A stretch of 64,000 nucleotides of DNA, taken from positions 9,310 to 73,309 of the forward strand of contig JBBQJP010000021.1 in assembly GCA_038326025.1 (NCBI GenBank), in the 5' to 3' direction. The DNA is from CAISIP01 sp038326025. Its GTDB lineage: Bacteria > Pseudomonadota > Gammaproteobacteria > Burkholderiales > Burkholderiaceae_C. This document shows positions 17,929 through 28,532 of this stretch, in pieces. The position numbers and the translations under genes are program-made. The notes under the pieces are model-generated. The model did no database searches and was not told where the DNA came from. It worked only from the letters and a program-made list of their open reading frames with translations. The first letter of the stretch is position 1. Every line of letters begins with the position of its first letter.

Positions 17929-18228
17929 ATGTCCCTTACATCGTCCGATATCTCGCGCATCGCCAACCTCGCCCGCCTGGAGCTGGATCCAGGCGAAAGT
18001 GAGCGCATGCTCAGCCAACTCAACAGTTTCTTCGATGTGGTGCAGCAGATGCGCGCAGTCGACACCACCGGTGTCGTACCGCTGGAGCATCCATTTGCAA
18101 CCATCCGTGACATCGCCCTGCGCCTGCGCGAAGACACGGTCAGCGAATCCAACCATCGGGAAGCGAATCAGCGCAGCGCACCGGCGGTCGAGTCCGGCCT
18201 GTTCCTGGTGCCCAAGGTGATCGAATGA
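17929..18228 (+). CDS. gatC: Asp/Glu-tRNA(Asn/Gln) amidotransferase subunit C
   Basis: 99 residues, the GatC size. Features are LTSSDISRIANLARLELD at the N-terminus, a helical region (MLSQLNSFFDVVQQM) and the C-terminal LREDTVSE motif that wraps around GatA. It helps assemble GatCAB, which converts Asp-tRNA(Asn) and Glu-tRNA(Gln) to the correct aminoacyl-tRNAs. The ATG at 17929 is chosen over 17881, which adds a non-family extension. It is first of gatC-gatA-gatB. Confidence 0.93.
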   Translation: MSLTSSDISRIANLARLELDPGESERMLSQLNSFFDVVQQMRAVDTTGVVPLEHPFATIRDIALRLREDTVSESNHREANQRSAPAVESGLFLVPKVIE

Positions 18229-18291
18229 ACCTGTGAGCCGATCCGACGTCCCGCCCGAAACACCCCCACCCGCGCACAGCCCAGACCCTAG

Positions 18292-19793
18292 ATGACCCGA
18301 CCCGATACCGACCTGCATGACCTGAGCCTGGTGGCGCTGACCGCGTTATTACGCCAGCGCAAGGTTTCCGCCGTTGACACCGCACAACATTTCCTGGCCC
18401 GCGCCAAAGCCCACGACGCGCTGGGCGCCTTTGTGGCGCGCGACGACGCGGTGACCCTGGCCCAGGCGCGCGCCGCCGACGAGCGGCTCGCCAACGGCAG
18501 CGCCGGCGCACTCGAAGGCGTACCGCTGGCTCACAAGGACATTTTTGTGACGCGCGACTTTGTCAGCACTGCGGGCTCACGCATGTTGCGCGACTACCGC
18601 TCGCCGTTCGATGCCACCGTCGTGACCCGGCTGGCCGAGCAGGGTGCCGTGACACTGGGCAAGCTCAATTGCGACGAGTTCGCAATGGGATCGGCGAATG
18701 AAAATTCAGCCGTCGCGTCGGTGGGCCACAACAAACCCGAACCGGTGCGCAACCCGTGGAACCTGGACCATATTCCCGGCGGCTCGTCCGGCGCCAGCGC
18801 GGTTGCCGTGGCGGCGCGCCTGATGCCCGCGAGCACCGGCACTGACACCGGTGGCTCGATCCGTCAGCCGGCCTCGTTTTGCGGTGTGACCGGAATCAAA
18901 CCCACCTACGGCCGGGCATCGCGTTACGGCATGATCGCCTTCGCGTCCAGCCTGGATCAGGCCGGCCCGATGGCGCGCAGTGCCGAGGACTGCGCCGTGC
19001 TGCTCAGCCACATGTGTGGCCCCGATCTGGACCGCGACTCGACCTCGCTCGATGTGCCAATTGAAGACTTCACCCGTTCGCTTGGTGACTCGCTCAAGGG
19101 ACTGCGCATCGGCGTGCCGGCCGAGTTCTTCGGCCCCGGCGTGTCTGACGACGTGCGCGCCGCGGTCGAAGCCGCACTGGCGCAATACGAGAAGCTGGGC
19201 GCGGTACGGGTGCCGGTGTCGCTGCCGCGCACCGAACTGTCGATTCCGGTGTACTACATCATTGCGCCGGCCGAGGCCTCAAGCAACCTGAGCCGCTTCG
19301 ACGGTGTGAAGTTCGGCCATCGCGCGGCGCAATACACAGACCTGGCCGACATGTACCGCAAGACCCGCAGCGAAGGTTTCGGCGACGAGGTCAAGCGCCG
19401 CATCATGATCGGTACCTACGTGTTGTCGCATGGTTATTACGACGCCTACTACCTGCAGGCGCAGAAGATCCGGCGCATGTTGTCCGACGATTTCCAGCAG
19501 GCCTTCAAAGACTGCGACGTGATTGCCGGACCGGTCGCGCCCAGCGTGGCCTGGCGCATAGGCGAAAAAAGCCAGGACCCACTGGCCAACTATCTGGCCG
19601 ACATCTTCACCCTGCCGGCGTCACTGGCCGGCCTGCCCGGCATGAGTGTGCCGGCCGGCTTTGACGCCGCAGGTTTGCCGATCGGCGTGCAACTGATCGG
19701 CAACTACCTGCAGGAAAGCCGACTGCTGAACATGGCGCACCAGTTCCAGCTGGCCACCGATTTCCATACCCGCAAGCCCCAGGGGATCCGCAC

Positions 19794-19797
<4 letters not shown>
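18292..19797 (+). CDS. gatA: Asp/Glu-tRNA(Asn/Gln) amidotransferase subunit A
   Basis: A 501-residue amidase-signature protein. It hydrolyses glutamine and channels ammonia to GatB for transamidation of misacylated tRNA. The Lys/cis-Ser/Ser triad is visible as Lys82 (AHKDIF), Ser165/166 (GGSSGAS) and Ser189 (TDTGGSIRQP). It starts 63 bp after gatC, and its last codons overlap the gatB start (ATGA), so the two are translationally coupled. Confidence 0.96.
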
Positions 19798-21275
<1,478 letters not shown>

Positions 21276-21353
21276 TGACGCGGTCGGGTGCGCAGACAGA
21301 AGTGTTGCCAGCAACATGGATCGCTGGCGCATCGCACCCAAACCAAGCCCGCA

Positions 21354-21449
21354 GAATCAGGACGGTGCGGCGCTCGGCGTAGCGAAATAAAGAGGGAGGC
21401 CGAAGGCCGGATGACATTCGCGGAGCCGAGTGCCCCACCGTCCTGATTC
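21354..21449. repeat. Intergenic palindromic repeat element
   Basis: A 14-bp perfect inverted repeat GAATCAGGACGGTG (21354-21367) and CACCGTCCTGATTC (21436-21449). Inside it are a second pair CTCGGC (21373-21378)/GCCGAG (21425-21430) and a small GGCC-GAA-GGCC hairpin, so the whole 96 bp can fold as a long hairpin. It lies between convergent gatB and the selD fusion. It resembles the dispersed palindromes of Burkholderiales intergenic regions and may act as a bidirectional 3' end. Confidence 0.7.
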
Positions 21450-21504
21450 CGCCACAGGCTGACGCTTATTCGCCCGAGACTTCCGATAAGAAGAGCCAGC
21501 CGCC

Positions 21505-23787
21505 TCAGTCCTGCAACACCACCGGCGCCTGCGTCGCATCCTGCGCCAGCACCGAACCGATTACGGCAGCGTATTCGTAACCCGCCGTTTGCAGCGCAGC
21601 AAGACAGTCCTGTGCCCGGTCCGCCGGCACACTCGCAAGCAAACCGCCGGCTGTCTGCGGATCAAACAACAGCGGATAACGCGGGTGCTGCACAAAGACC
21701 TCCTGATTGCGCAGCGCCCGGCGCAGCCGCACATTGGACGCCTGCAACGAGCTGACGATGCCTTGCGCCACACACTCCTGCGCGCCATCGAGTAGCGGCA
21801 AAGCGGACAGGAAAATTTGCGCATTCACGCCCGACGGGCCCGTCATCTCGACCAGGTGACCCAGCAACCCGAAACCGGTCAGGTCGGTGCAGGCGCTTGC
21901 ACCAAACGCCATCAGCACCTGCGCGCCGTCACGATTCGACTGCCGCATGCTGTCCAGCGCTGCCTGCACCCAGCGCCCGCGCGCGACCATTCGGGCATGG
22001 GCAGCAAGCAAGGTGCCAGTGCCAATCGGCTTGGTCAGGATCAGCACATCGCCCGTGCGCATGCCGCTCTTGCGCATCACGCCCGCAAGCGACGCATCCA
22101 CCAGGCCGTTGACGGCAAACCCCAGAGCCAGCTCGCTGCCCTCGCCGGTGTGGCCACCGACCAGCGCGCAGCCGGCCGCGTTGAGCACCTCGACGGCGCC
22201 GGTCATCATCTGTGTCAGCAGATCCTCGACCTTGCCGTCCAGCCCAGGCGGCACCGTGGCGATCGCTGTCGCAGTCTGCGGCAACGCACCCATCGCGAAG
22301 ATATCTCCCAGCGCATGATTGGCCGCGATCTGCCCGAACACGTAGGGGTCGTCGATGAAGGCACGGAAAAAGTCCACCGAGTGCACCATTGCCATGCCGG
22401 TCGGCACCGACACGATCGCCGCGTCGTCCGGTGCATGCAGGCCGATCAGCACGTCATCACGTGGCACCGGCGCCAGCGCGGACAAGGCGCGCGACAGCAC
22501 CGTGGAACCGACCTTGGCGCCGCAGCCGCCACAGCGCATCGCGACAGCGGATATGGCCTGCAGAGACTCCTGCTCCGTCAACGGCAAAGCAGTCGCTGCG
22601 GGCGCGGGCGCTGCACGCGAGGTCATGGGCGCAAACTCGGAAAAGCGGCGCATGAAGCGGCGGTCGATCCAGTCCTTCCAGCGCCAGACCCAGGCACCGG
22701 CAAACGACAACCGTCCGCGCGAGGCCACGGCATATTTGTCGCCGGTGCTGATCAGCGCCAGCCAGTGTCGTTGTGGTCGATACGCTGCCAAGGGTTGTTC
22801 GGCCAGCGCCAGGCGCAGATTGCGCGCCAGGGGCCGCGACATGCGCACGGCAAACACCCCCGCTTTCTCCAGCCGATAGTTTTCCATGCTGGCCACGTCG
22901 CCGGCGGCGAACACCCGCGCATCGGTGATCGACTGCAAGGCGTCGTTGACGCGGATGAAGCCGCGATCATCCAGCGCCAGACCGGTTGCGCCCAACCACG
23001 GGGCACCACCGGCCTGGGTGACCCAGACGATCTCGTCCGCGTCAAATTTGCGCCCGTCTGCGGTGTGCAAGGACCCGGAAAACACTTGATCTACAGCGGC
23101 GTTCTCGTGCACCCACACGCCACGTTGGCGCAAAACATCCGCATACCGGTTTTGCACCTTGCGGTTGTGCGTGGGCAGGATCGTCGCGTCGGCCGTGACC
23201 AGTTGAAACACCAGCTGGCCCGGGTCGCGCCCGAGGTCGCGCATCAGTTGGCGCAGACGGAATTCCATGGCCAGTGTCAACTCGACGCCACCGGCACCGC
23301 CACCAACGACGGCAATGCTCATGCCGTTCGGATGTTCGCGCACGCGCTCTAGCAGGGCGAGCCAGCGCTGATTGAAACGGTGGATCGGCTTGACCGCCAC
23401 CACATGCGCCTGCGCTCCCGGCACCATGTCCATCTGCGGTGTGGAGCCGATGTTGATCGACACCAGGTCATACGGAATTGGCGGGCGGTCGCGCAGCAGC
23501 AGGCGCCGCTGGGTGCGATCGATGCCGGTGACTTCGGCGCGGATGAAGCGCGCTGCGGCGAACACGCAGAGCCGACTGAGGTCAATGTGCACCTCGTCGT
23601 ATTCGTAGTGCCCCGCCACATAACCCGGCAACATGCCCGAGTACGGGGTATGCGCGTCAGTGCAGATCAGCGTGATGCGCACACCCGGAACCGGCCGCAT
23701 CGCAAAGTCGCGCAACACTCCGACATGACTGTGGCCGCCACCGACCAACACGACATCGCGCAGAACCGGTTGACGGGCGTCGTGCAC
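21505..23787 (-). CDS. selD: Fusion of NADH-dehydrogenase-like flavoprotein and selenide, water dikinase (SelD)
   Basis: A 760-residue two-domain protein. Residues 1-390 are a pyridine-nucleotide-disulfide (Ndh-2-like) oxidoreductase with VVLVGGGHSHVGVLR at the start, a second dinucleotide motif AVVGGGAGGVELTLA near 160 and RVFAAGDVAS near 295. Residues 410-760 are SelD, which makes selenophosphate from selenide and ATP. Its catalytic region is CGGCGAK (Cys419, Cys422, Lys425), followed by DDAAIVSV, HALGDIFAMGA and GGHTGEGSE. The start is GTG (23785-23787), overlapping the stop of the DUF4124 gene by one base. Such fusions are known; the flavoprotein may supply reduced selenium, which is unproven. 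No selA, selB or tRNA-Sec gene was recognised in the window. Confidence 0.92.
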   Translation of the reverse strand: MHDARQPVLRDVVLVGGGHSHVGVLRDFAMRPVPGVRITLICTDAHTPYSGMLPGYVAGHYEYDEVHIDLSRLCVFAAARFIRAEVTGIDRTQRRLLLRDRPPIPYDLVSINIGSTPQMDMVPGAQAHVVAVKPIHRFNQRWLALLERVREHPNGMSIAVVGGGAGGVELTLAMEFRLRQLMRDLGRDPGQLVFQLVTADATILPTHNRKVQNRYADVLRQRGVWVHENAAVDQVFSGSLHTADGRKFDADEIVWVTQAGGAPWLGATGLALDDRGFIRVNDALQSITDARVFAAGDVASMENYRLEKAGVFAVRMSRPLARNLRLALAEQPLAAYRPQRHWLALISTGDKYAVASRGRLSFAGAWVWRWKDWIDRRFMRRFSEFAPMTSRAAPAPAATALPLTEQESLQAISAVAMRCGGCGAKVGSTVLSRALSALAPVPRDDVLIGLHAPDDAAIVSVPTGMAMVHSVDFFRAFIDDPYVFGQIAANHALGDIFAMGALPQTATAIATVPPGLDGKVEDLLTQMMTGAVEVLNAAGCALVGGHTGEGSELALGFAVNGLVDASLAGVMRKSGMRTGDVLILTKPIGTGTLLAAHARMVARGRWVQAALDSMRQSNRDGAQVLMAFGASACTDLTGFGLLGHLVEMTGPSGVNAQIFLSALPLLDGAQECVAQGIVSSLQASNVRLRRALRNQEVFVQHPRYPLLFDPQTAGGLLASVPADRAQDCLAALQTAGYEYAAVIGSVLAQDATQAPVVLQD

Positions 23788-24485
23788 TAGGGCCTGTTAC
23801 CTGCGCCGGACAGGCGCTCCTGGGCCCGCCACAGTTCGCGCAGCCGCGCCAGCTCCTCGTCAAAGCGCGCATTGATACGTTGGCGCTCGCCTTCCTGCGC
23901 CTGGATGAACCGCTCCTGCGACTCCATGTTCAGGCGCACCTGCTCGATCTGGCGGCGCAACAATGGCGGCGCCTTGTTGACGTCTCCCTGATAGAACTCC
24001 AGCTCAGCGGTGTTCTTCTTGCGTTCGCCTTGCAATGATTCGATGCGCTTGCGCGCCGCCTCCACCACATCGGCAACCTGTGCCAACGCTTGGGCCCGTT
24101 CCTTGTCGTGCACATCCCGCGACGGGTAACGAATCAGCAATGCACGTTCGCGTCTGCGCTCGTCGAGCGCCGCCGCCTTTTCTTCTTCCTCGGCCCTGCG
24201 TTTCGCTTCTGCTTCGGCGCGCTCCTGCGCCGTCAATGTCGGGCCGACACGGGCCCGCACCGTGCCACTGGGGTTGAGCACAGTCTGCTCACGGTCGCTG
24301 CACTGCGCGATTGGACGGTCTGACCGCAGCTTGCGGCCATTGGCGTCGGTGCAGGAGTAGATACCATTGATCGGCTGCTGACCCTGCTGGGCGGCCGCAT
24401 GACCCGCCGTCAGCAAGACGAGGGCGACGCACGCGCCGATCGACAGCCATCCTGGCAGCAATCGTCGGTTCAATACGGTTTTCAT
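23787..24485 (-). CDS. DUF4124 domain-containing exported protein
   Basis: 232 residues with a signal peptide (CVALVLLTAGHAAAQQ). A short DUF4124-type domain follows (INGIYSCTDANGRKLRSDRPI, residues about 38-60, with the typical Cys and Asp-Arg-Pro). The long charged helical region (about 80-225) is probably a coiled coil. The function is unknown. It lies between pyrE (4-bp overlap, ATGA) and the selD fusion (1-bp overlap), so the three are probably one operon. Confidence 0.82.
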   Translation of the reverse strand: MKTVLNRRLLPGWLSIGACVALVLLTAGHAAAQQGQQPINGIYSCTDANGRKLRSDRPIAQCSDREQTVLNPSGTVRARVGPTLTAQERAEAEAKRRAEEEEKAAALDERRRERALLIRYPSRDVHDKERAQALAQVADVVEAARKRIESLQGERKKNTAELEFYQGDVNKAPPLLRRQIEQVRLNMESQERFIQAQEGERQRINARFDEELARLRELWRAQERLSGAGNRP

Positions 24486-25216
24486 CGCACCACAGCCTCG
24501 TCGTTGACGCCGTAACGTTCCCGGTACGCCATCACCCGCGCATGGTCGGCTGCCAGGCCTTCGCCGCTTTGCTGCGCCAGGTATTGCAGCAGATCCGACA
24601 AGCGGGCCACGCTGCACACCTGGAGTCCGAGTTGGTCGCGCACATATTGCACGGCACTGTGTGGGCTGTCATTGCCGTTCTCGGTGGCCATTTCCTGACG
24701 ATCGAGCGCAATCGCCACCGCATGTGCAGTGGCCCCGGCAGCACGGATGATGGCGATCGACTCGCGTACCGCCGTACCGGCCGACATGACATCGTCGACG
24801 ATCAGCACCCGCCCCTTGAGCGGCGCACCGACCAGGCTGCCGCCTTCGCCGTGGTCTTTTGCTTCCTTGCGGTTATAGGCAAAGGGCACGTTGCGCCCGA
24901 GTCGCGCCAACTCGATCGCCAGGGCGGCCCCGAGCGGAATCCCCTTGTAGGCCGGCCCGAACACCATGTCGAACTCGATGCCGCTGGCCAGCAAACTGCG
25001 GGCATAGAATTGCGCCAGAAGCCCGAGCTTGGCGCCATCGTCGAACAGCCCCGCATTGAAAAAGTAGGGACTCAAACGTCCGGCCTTGGTCTTGAACTCG
25101 CCAAAACGCAACACGCCGGCCTGGACCGCGAACTGGACAAACTCCAGCGCCAGCGGATCGCGGCCCGGCAAGGCCTGCGTGCGCTGACTATCGCTTGTGC
25201 CCATTACTTCCGACAT
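24482..25216 (-). CDS. pyrE: Orotate phosphoribosyltransferase
   Basis: 244 residues. It joins orotate and PRPP to give orotidine 5'-phosphate in pyrimidine synthesis. The PRPP-binding motif is RVLIVDDVMSAGTA; FGPAYKGIPLG and FAYNRKEAKDHGEGG are the phosphate- and pyrophosphate-binding loops. The start at 25216 (MSEVMGTSDS) has AAAGGAG five bases upstream, which decides it against the longer frame from 25357. The ATG overlaps head to head with the divergent exonuclease gene. Confidence 0.94.
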   Translation of the reverse strand: MSEVMGTSDSQRTQALPGRDPLALEFVQFAVQAGVLRFGEFKTKAGRLSPYFFNAGLFDDGAKLGLLAQFYARSLLASGIEFDMVFGPAYKGIPLGAALAIELARLGRNVPFAYNRKEAKDHGEGGSLVGAPLKGRVLIVDDVMSAGTAVRESIAIIRAAGATAHAVAIALDRQEMATENGNDSPHSAVQYVRDQLGLQVCSVARLSDLLQYLAQQSGEGLAADHARVMAYRERYGVNDEAVVR

Positions 25217-25229
25217 GGAGTCTCCTTTG
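25214..25229. promoter_or_regulatory. Shared head-to-head translation start region of pyrE and exodeoxyribonuclease III
   Basis: The palindromic core GGAGTCTCC (25217-25225) holds GGAG for a rightward TTG start at 25227 (6-base spacing). It also overlaps AAAGGAG for the leftward pyrE ATG at 25216 (5-base spacing). An ATG also reads rightward at 25215. The two mRNAs must therefore start inside each other's gene and be complementary at their 5' ends. Confidence 0.6.
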
Positions 25230-26018
25230 TTCCAATTGACCAGCCTGAACCTCAACGGCATCCGCTCCGCCACCAGCAAAGGACTTGAATCCTGGCTGGT
25301 AAAAACCAGGCCCGATTGTATTTGCGTGCAGGAAGTCAAAGCGCAAGCATCTGACATATCCGGTAAGTTTGAGCAACTCGCCGGGTTGGACGGTCATTTC
25401 CACTTTGCCGAGAAGAAGGGATATTCCGGTGTCGGCGTCTACACCCGCAAAGAACCCAGCGACGTAGTGGTCGGTTTTGGCGCGCCGGAATTCGACGCCG
25501 AAGGCCGATATGTCGAATTGCGCTTCGATACGCCCGCCCGCAAACTGTCGATCATCAGCTGCTACTTCCCCAGCGGTTCGTCCGGCGAGGAGCGCCAGTT
25601 GGCAAAATTCCGTTTTCTGGATCTTCTCTATCTTTACCTGGACAAGCTCAAGAAAAAGCGCGAACTGATCCTGTGCGGCGACGTCAACATTGCGCACAAG
25701 GAAATCGACCTGAAAAATTGGAAAAGCAACCAGAAGAACTCCGGCTTCACGCCCGAGGAACGCGCCTGGATGACCAAGTTTCTCGATCAGGCGAAGATGG
25801 TCGACGTCTACCGCCAGCTGCATCCCGAAACGACTGGCGAGGCCTATACCTGGTGGAGCAACCGCGGCCAGGCGTATGCAAACAACGTCGGGTGGCGGCT
25901 GGACTACCACCTGGCGACGCCCGGCCTTGCGGCATTGGCAAGACGGGCGTCGATCTACAAGGACGAGAAGTTTTCGGATCATGCGCCGCTGACGATCAAG
26001 TACGACTTCAGGCTTTGA
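25227..26018 (+). CDS. xth: Exodeoxyribonuclease III (AP endonuclease, exonuclease/endonuclease/phosphatase fold)
   Basis: About 263 residues from TTG 25227 (267 from ATG 25215). The N-terminus is LTSLNLNGIRSATSKGLESW, with Asn and Glu of the first metal motif (CVQEVKAQ). The second motif is ILCGDVNIAHKEIDL and the last is KFSDHAPLTI. It cleaves at abasic sites and removes 3' blocks in base-excision repair. The TTG start is favoured by GGAG six bases upstream and by matching the family N-terminus. The last 115 bp (from Tyr in DYHLATP to the stop) are repeated four times downstream, suggesting the C-terminus has been replaced by island insertion. The protein appears intact. Confidence 0.93.
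   Translation: MFQLTSLNLNGIRSATSKGLESWLVKTRPDCICVQEVKAQASDISGKFEQLAGLDGHFHFAEKKGYSGVGVYTRKEPSDVVVGFGAPEFDAEGRYVELRFDTPARKLSIISCYFPSGSSGEERQLAKFRFLDLLYLYLDKLKKKRELILCGDVNIAHKEIDLKNWKSNQKNSGFTPEERAWMTKFLDQAKMVDVYRQLHPETTGEAYTWWSNRGQAYANNVGWRLDYHLATPGLAALARRASIYKDEKFSDHAPLTIKYDFRL
25904..26018 (+). repeat. Exonuclease 3'-end repeat, copy 0 (in the intact gene)
   Basis: 115 bp from CTACCACCTGGCGACGCC to the stop codon TGA. It encodes the catalytic tail beginning YHLATPGLAALARRAS and ending DHAPLTIKYDFRL. This segment, and nothing upstream of it, recurs at 33808, 37490, 52179 and 58611 with the same length and orientation. Confidence 0.95.
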
Positions 26019-26467
26019 GTTTGCGTTTCGAGGGCAGGGGTTGTTTAGGTCTATGCGATACCTGCCCGCACGACACCGAGGTACGACGCATGGCGCAGGC
26101 TTGAGGGCAGGTGTTGGACAAATCTAAACAGCAGCGACATCAACGGGCCTGCAGGCGGTGTCGACAAACGCTTCAGTGTAGAGACCTCGTGCGCGGGAGC
26201 ACCCCCGTGGCCGTCAGTGGCAGGTCCCATCCGTGGCAAGACCCGGTCGCGGCGGTGGCATCCCGCATACGGCAGCGGGTCGTTTTGCAACTGCACCGAG
26301 CAGCGGTCATGGACCACCAACCCAGGGCATCTGTCGCGGGCGCCGGATCACCACGCCGCTTGCGGCTCGATTAGCTAGCGCTCGCGGCCACCCACCACGT
26401 CCCCAAGGAGTAGCGTTTCGTCTGCCCTGGCTCTTCATCACGACGCCAACACCGAAAGCACTCTTCC
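26019..26467. other. Island start, no gene recognised
   Basis: 449 bases directly after the exonuclease stop with no convincing ORF on either strand. The only structure seen is the imperfect inverted repeat at 26042-26130. Confidence 0.5.
26042..26130. repeat. Imperfect 26-bp inverted repeat just inside the first island
   Basis: The left arm 26042-26067 begins TGTTTAG and ends ACCTGCCC. The right arm 26105-26130 is its inverted counterpart, beginning GGGCAGGT and ending CTAAACA, with several mismatches between. It lies 24 bp after the exonuclease stop. It may be a recombinase-binding or terminator structure, or the ends of a decayed small element. Confidence 0.5.
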
Positions 26468-26962
26468 ATGCGCAGCTACCCCCACAACAGCCCCGAAGCC
26501 GCTGCACGCATCGTCGCGCTGGTTCTCATCTCCGACGGTTATGTGTGCAGCTCAAAGTTCGACATCCTCAGGCAGATGGGTGCCGAGCGTGAGCTCGGTC
26601 TGGAGCCCTATCTCCTGCCGCACATCGTTCACATGGTGTGCGAAGAACTGCTGCTGGGTGGGTACGAGACAGGTTGGCTCATGGGCAACGTCGATGACAG
26701 CGCCTTGGCGTCATTGATGGCCGAAATCTCAGATCCTGCGCCGCAGAGGACTGTCTTGCGTCTGTCCTTGGCCGCCGCGCGAGCAGACGGCCACCTGGCC
26801 GACGGCGAAGCCATTGTCATGGAGGCCGCCCGGCACCATTGGCAGCTGTTCGATGGTGCGAAGTCGAGCCTGCTGGCGACACGCCGCCACGCCGCTTGGC
26901 CGAATCCGCTCAAGCGCATTCAGGGGCGCGCTGCAGCCACCACCTGCAGCACCAGCGGGTGA
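26468..26962 (+). CDS. TerB-like (tellurite resistance TerB-family fold) protein
   Basis: About 164 residues, all helical. The N-terminus MRSYPHNSPEAAARIVALVL aligns with the TerB-like protein at 57718-58128 (RRYPTNSPQAAARIVALTVL). Both share a DG(Y/D) turn after the first helix and an AAARADGHLADGEAI-type acidic helix pair typical of TerB-fold proteins, where it can bind metal. The C-terminal 30 residues are low-complexity and overlap the convergent nhaR-like gene, so the original stop may be lost. The function is unknown; a stress role is inferred from the family name only. Confidence 0.7.
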   Translation: MRSYPHNSPEAAARIVALVLISDGYVCSSKFDILRQMGAERELGLEPYLLPHIVHMVCEELLLGGYETGWLMGNVDDSALASLMAEISDPAPQRTVLRLSLAAARADGHLADGEAIVMEAARHHWQLFDGAKSSLLATRRHAAWPNPLKRIQGRAAATTCSTSG

Positions 26963-27801
26963 TGCTGCCCGCGGCGCGAGCGAATGGCGTGGATCTCTTC
27001 TCGCACACCGTCGCAAGGACCCAAAAGTCGCAGGCCTCGTATCAGCGCCACGTCCGCTGCGCCAAAGCGGCTAACCGGAAACACGCCAAGGCCTCGGGCA
27101 GCGAATACGGCAAGCAAAGCACTGTCCTCGAACTCTCCGACGATGTGCGGCCGCAGTCCCTGCGCATCGAACCAGCGGTCCAGACGGGGCCGAAGCGCCG
27201 AGTGTCCCGTAGGAAGCAGCACGGGCAGTCTTGCCAGCGACTGCGGAAACCCCGCCACTGCGGCCTTGTGCACCAGGGCCGAGGGCCCGTACCAGTCGAC
27301 CGGCGACTCGACCAGCCGTTCACTCGTCAAGCGCAGATTCGGGTTGTGGGGTGCAGGTTGGCCCGCCAAAACCAGATCCAGATGATGCAGCGCCAGTTCA
27401 GCCAGCAGTTGCTCGAACTCGCCCTCATGGCAGAGCAGCCGCAGCGTCGGCGTCGCTAAGACCGGCGACAGCAGCGCGTGCGCCGCCAGCTTTGAGATTC
27501 CGTCGGACAGTCCAACTGCCAAGCGTGCGACTTTGCCACTGGCGGCCTCGCGAACCTCTTCCGGAATGAGCTGCCCCAGCTGATAAATCTCTTCAGCCCG
27601 AGCAAAGGCGGCCTGGCCCGCCTCGGTCATTGCAACGCCGCGGCCAGCCGGCTTGAGCAACTGGTGGCCCAACGCCTTCTCGAGTTCCCGGACCTGCGCG
27701 CTAATGGTCTGGACCGCCATGCCCAGCCGTTCAGCCGCTCGGGCGAAGCCGCCTTCTTTGGTGACGACCCAGAAATAGTAAAGATGGCGGTAGTTGAGCA
27801 T
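26920..27801 (-). CDS. LysR-family regulator of NhaR type
   Basis: About 293 residues. The N-terminal LysR helix-turn-helix is LNYRHLYYFWVVTKEGGFAR then AERLGMAVQTISAQVRELE, the distinctive NhaR opening. The substrate-binding domain follows from about residue 95. The start at 27801 has GGAG five bases upstream. NhaR activates a Na+/H+ antiporter gene in E. coli; here the divergent neighbours are a small membrane protein and a Ca2+/Na+ antiporter, which may be its targets. Confidence 0.88.
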   Translation of the reverse strand: MLNYRHLYYFWVVTKEGGFARAAERLGMAVQTISAQVRELEKALGHQLLKPAGRGVAMTEAGQAAFARAEEIYQLGQLIPEEVREAASGKVARLAVGLSDGISKLAAHALLSPVLATPTLRLLCHEGEFEQLLAELALHHLDLVLAGQPAPHNPNLRLTSERLVESPVDWYGPSALVHKAAVAGFPQSLARLPVLLPTGHSALRPRLDRWFDAQGLRPHIVGEFEDSALLAVFAARGLGVFPVSRFGAADVALIRGLRLLGPCDGVREEIHAIRSRRGQHHPLVLQVVAAARP

Positions 27802-27913
27802 GACCACTCCACATCGGAAAAGACGAAGTACGAGTCTTGCTGGTACTGGTTTATTCGAATCTCAAAAAGGGTAAGACTAGCATCCTTTCCTATTCACTAA
27901 AGAGGCATCGACC

Positions 27914-28330
27914 ATGTTCTACGCACTCAGCTGGTTTGTCGTGCTCGGAGTTCTGGCGCTTTGGTCGATGGGAGCCTGGGCGTTTCATGCCGTTGCCGTG
28001 TGGGCAGTCTCGAATGCCGGCTCGTTGTCAGGCGCTGCATCGGGTATTGCGGGCCTTCGTCTGCCTGATTGGCTGGCCCCCTGGGTGCCGCCGGAGTTGG
28101 TGCAGGCAGTAACTTCACTGCTTTCAGGCTTGGCGCCGGTTGTCGAGGGCCTGCTTCAGGCCGTGCCGGCCCTGGCTGGCGGTCTGAGCGTGGCGACCTG
28201 GGTGATCTGGGGCCTCGGCAGCGTACTGCTTATTCTGGTGGGTGCGGGACTGCACCTGCTCATTGCGATGGGGCGCCGTCGCGGTGGCGGCGGCACCGGT
28301 ACCCAGCTGCGGCCGCCGGCGGCCGCATGA
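27914..28330 (+). CDS. Small hydrophobic membrane protein, unrecognised
   Basis: 138 residues. Two membrane stretches lie near the N-terminus (LSWFVVLGVLALWSMGAWAF) and near residue 95-118 (ATWVIWGLGSVLLILVGAGL), with an amphipathic middle and an Arg/Gly-rich tail. It starts 112 bp from the divergent NhaR-like gene and precedes the antiporter gene, so it may be co-regulated with ion transport. No family was recognised. Confidence 0.65.
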   Translation: MFYALSWFVVLGVLALWSMGAWAFHAVAVWAVSNAGSLSGAASGIAGLRLPDWLAPWVPPELVQAVTSLLSGLAPVVEGLLQAVPALAGGLSVATWVIWGLGSVLLILVGAGLHLLIAMGRRRGGGGTGTQLRPPAAA

Positions 28331-28532
28331 CGGGCAGCCGCGACCACGGGGCAGCACGCGAGTTGGGCCTTGTGACGGCCCCGCGGGCGGGACAGCTGCG
28401 CCCGGCGATACTGCGCCGAGTTCCTCCGCGCCCGCGTATGACGGTGAAACTGGCACTCAAGCCGACTGTTGCGTGTCCCAGTTGGCGTTGCTGTCTGCGT
28501 CGGGCAGATTTTCATCGCTGCAGTGCCCGATC

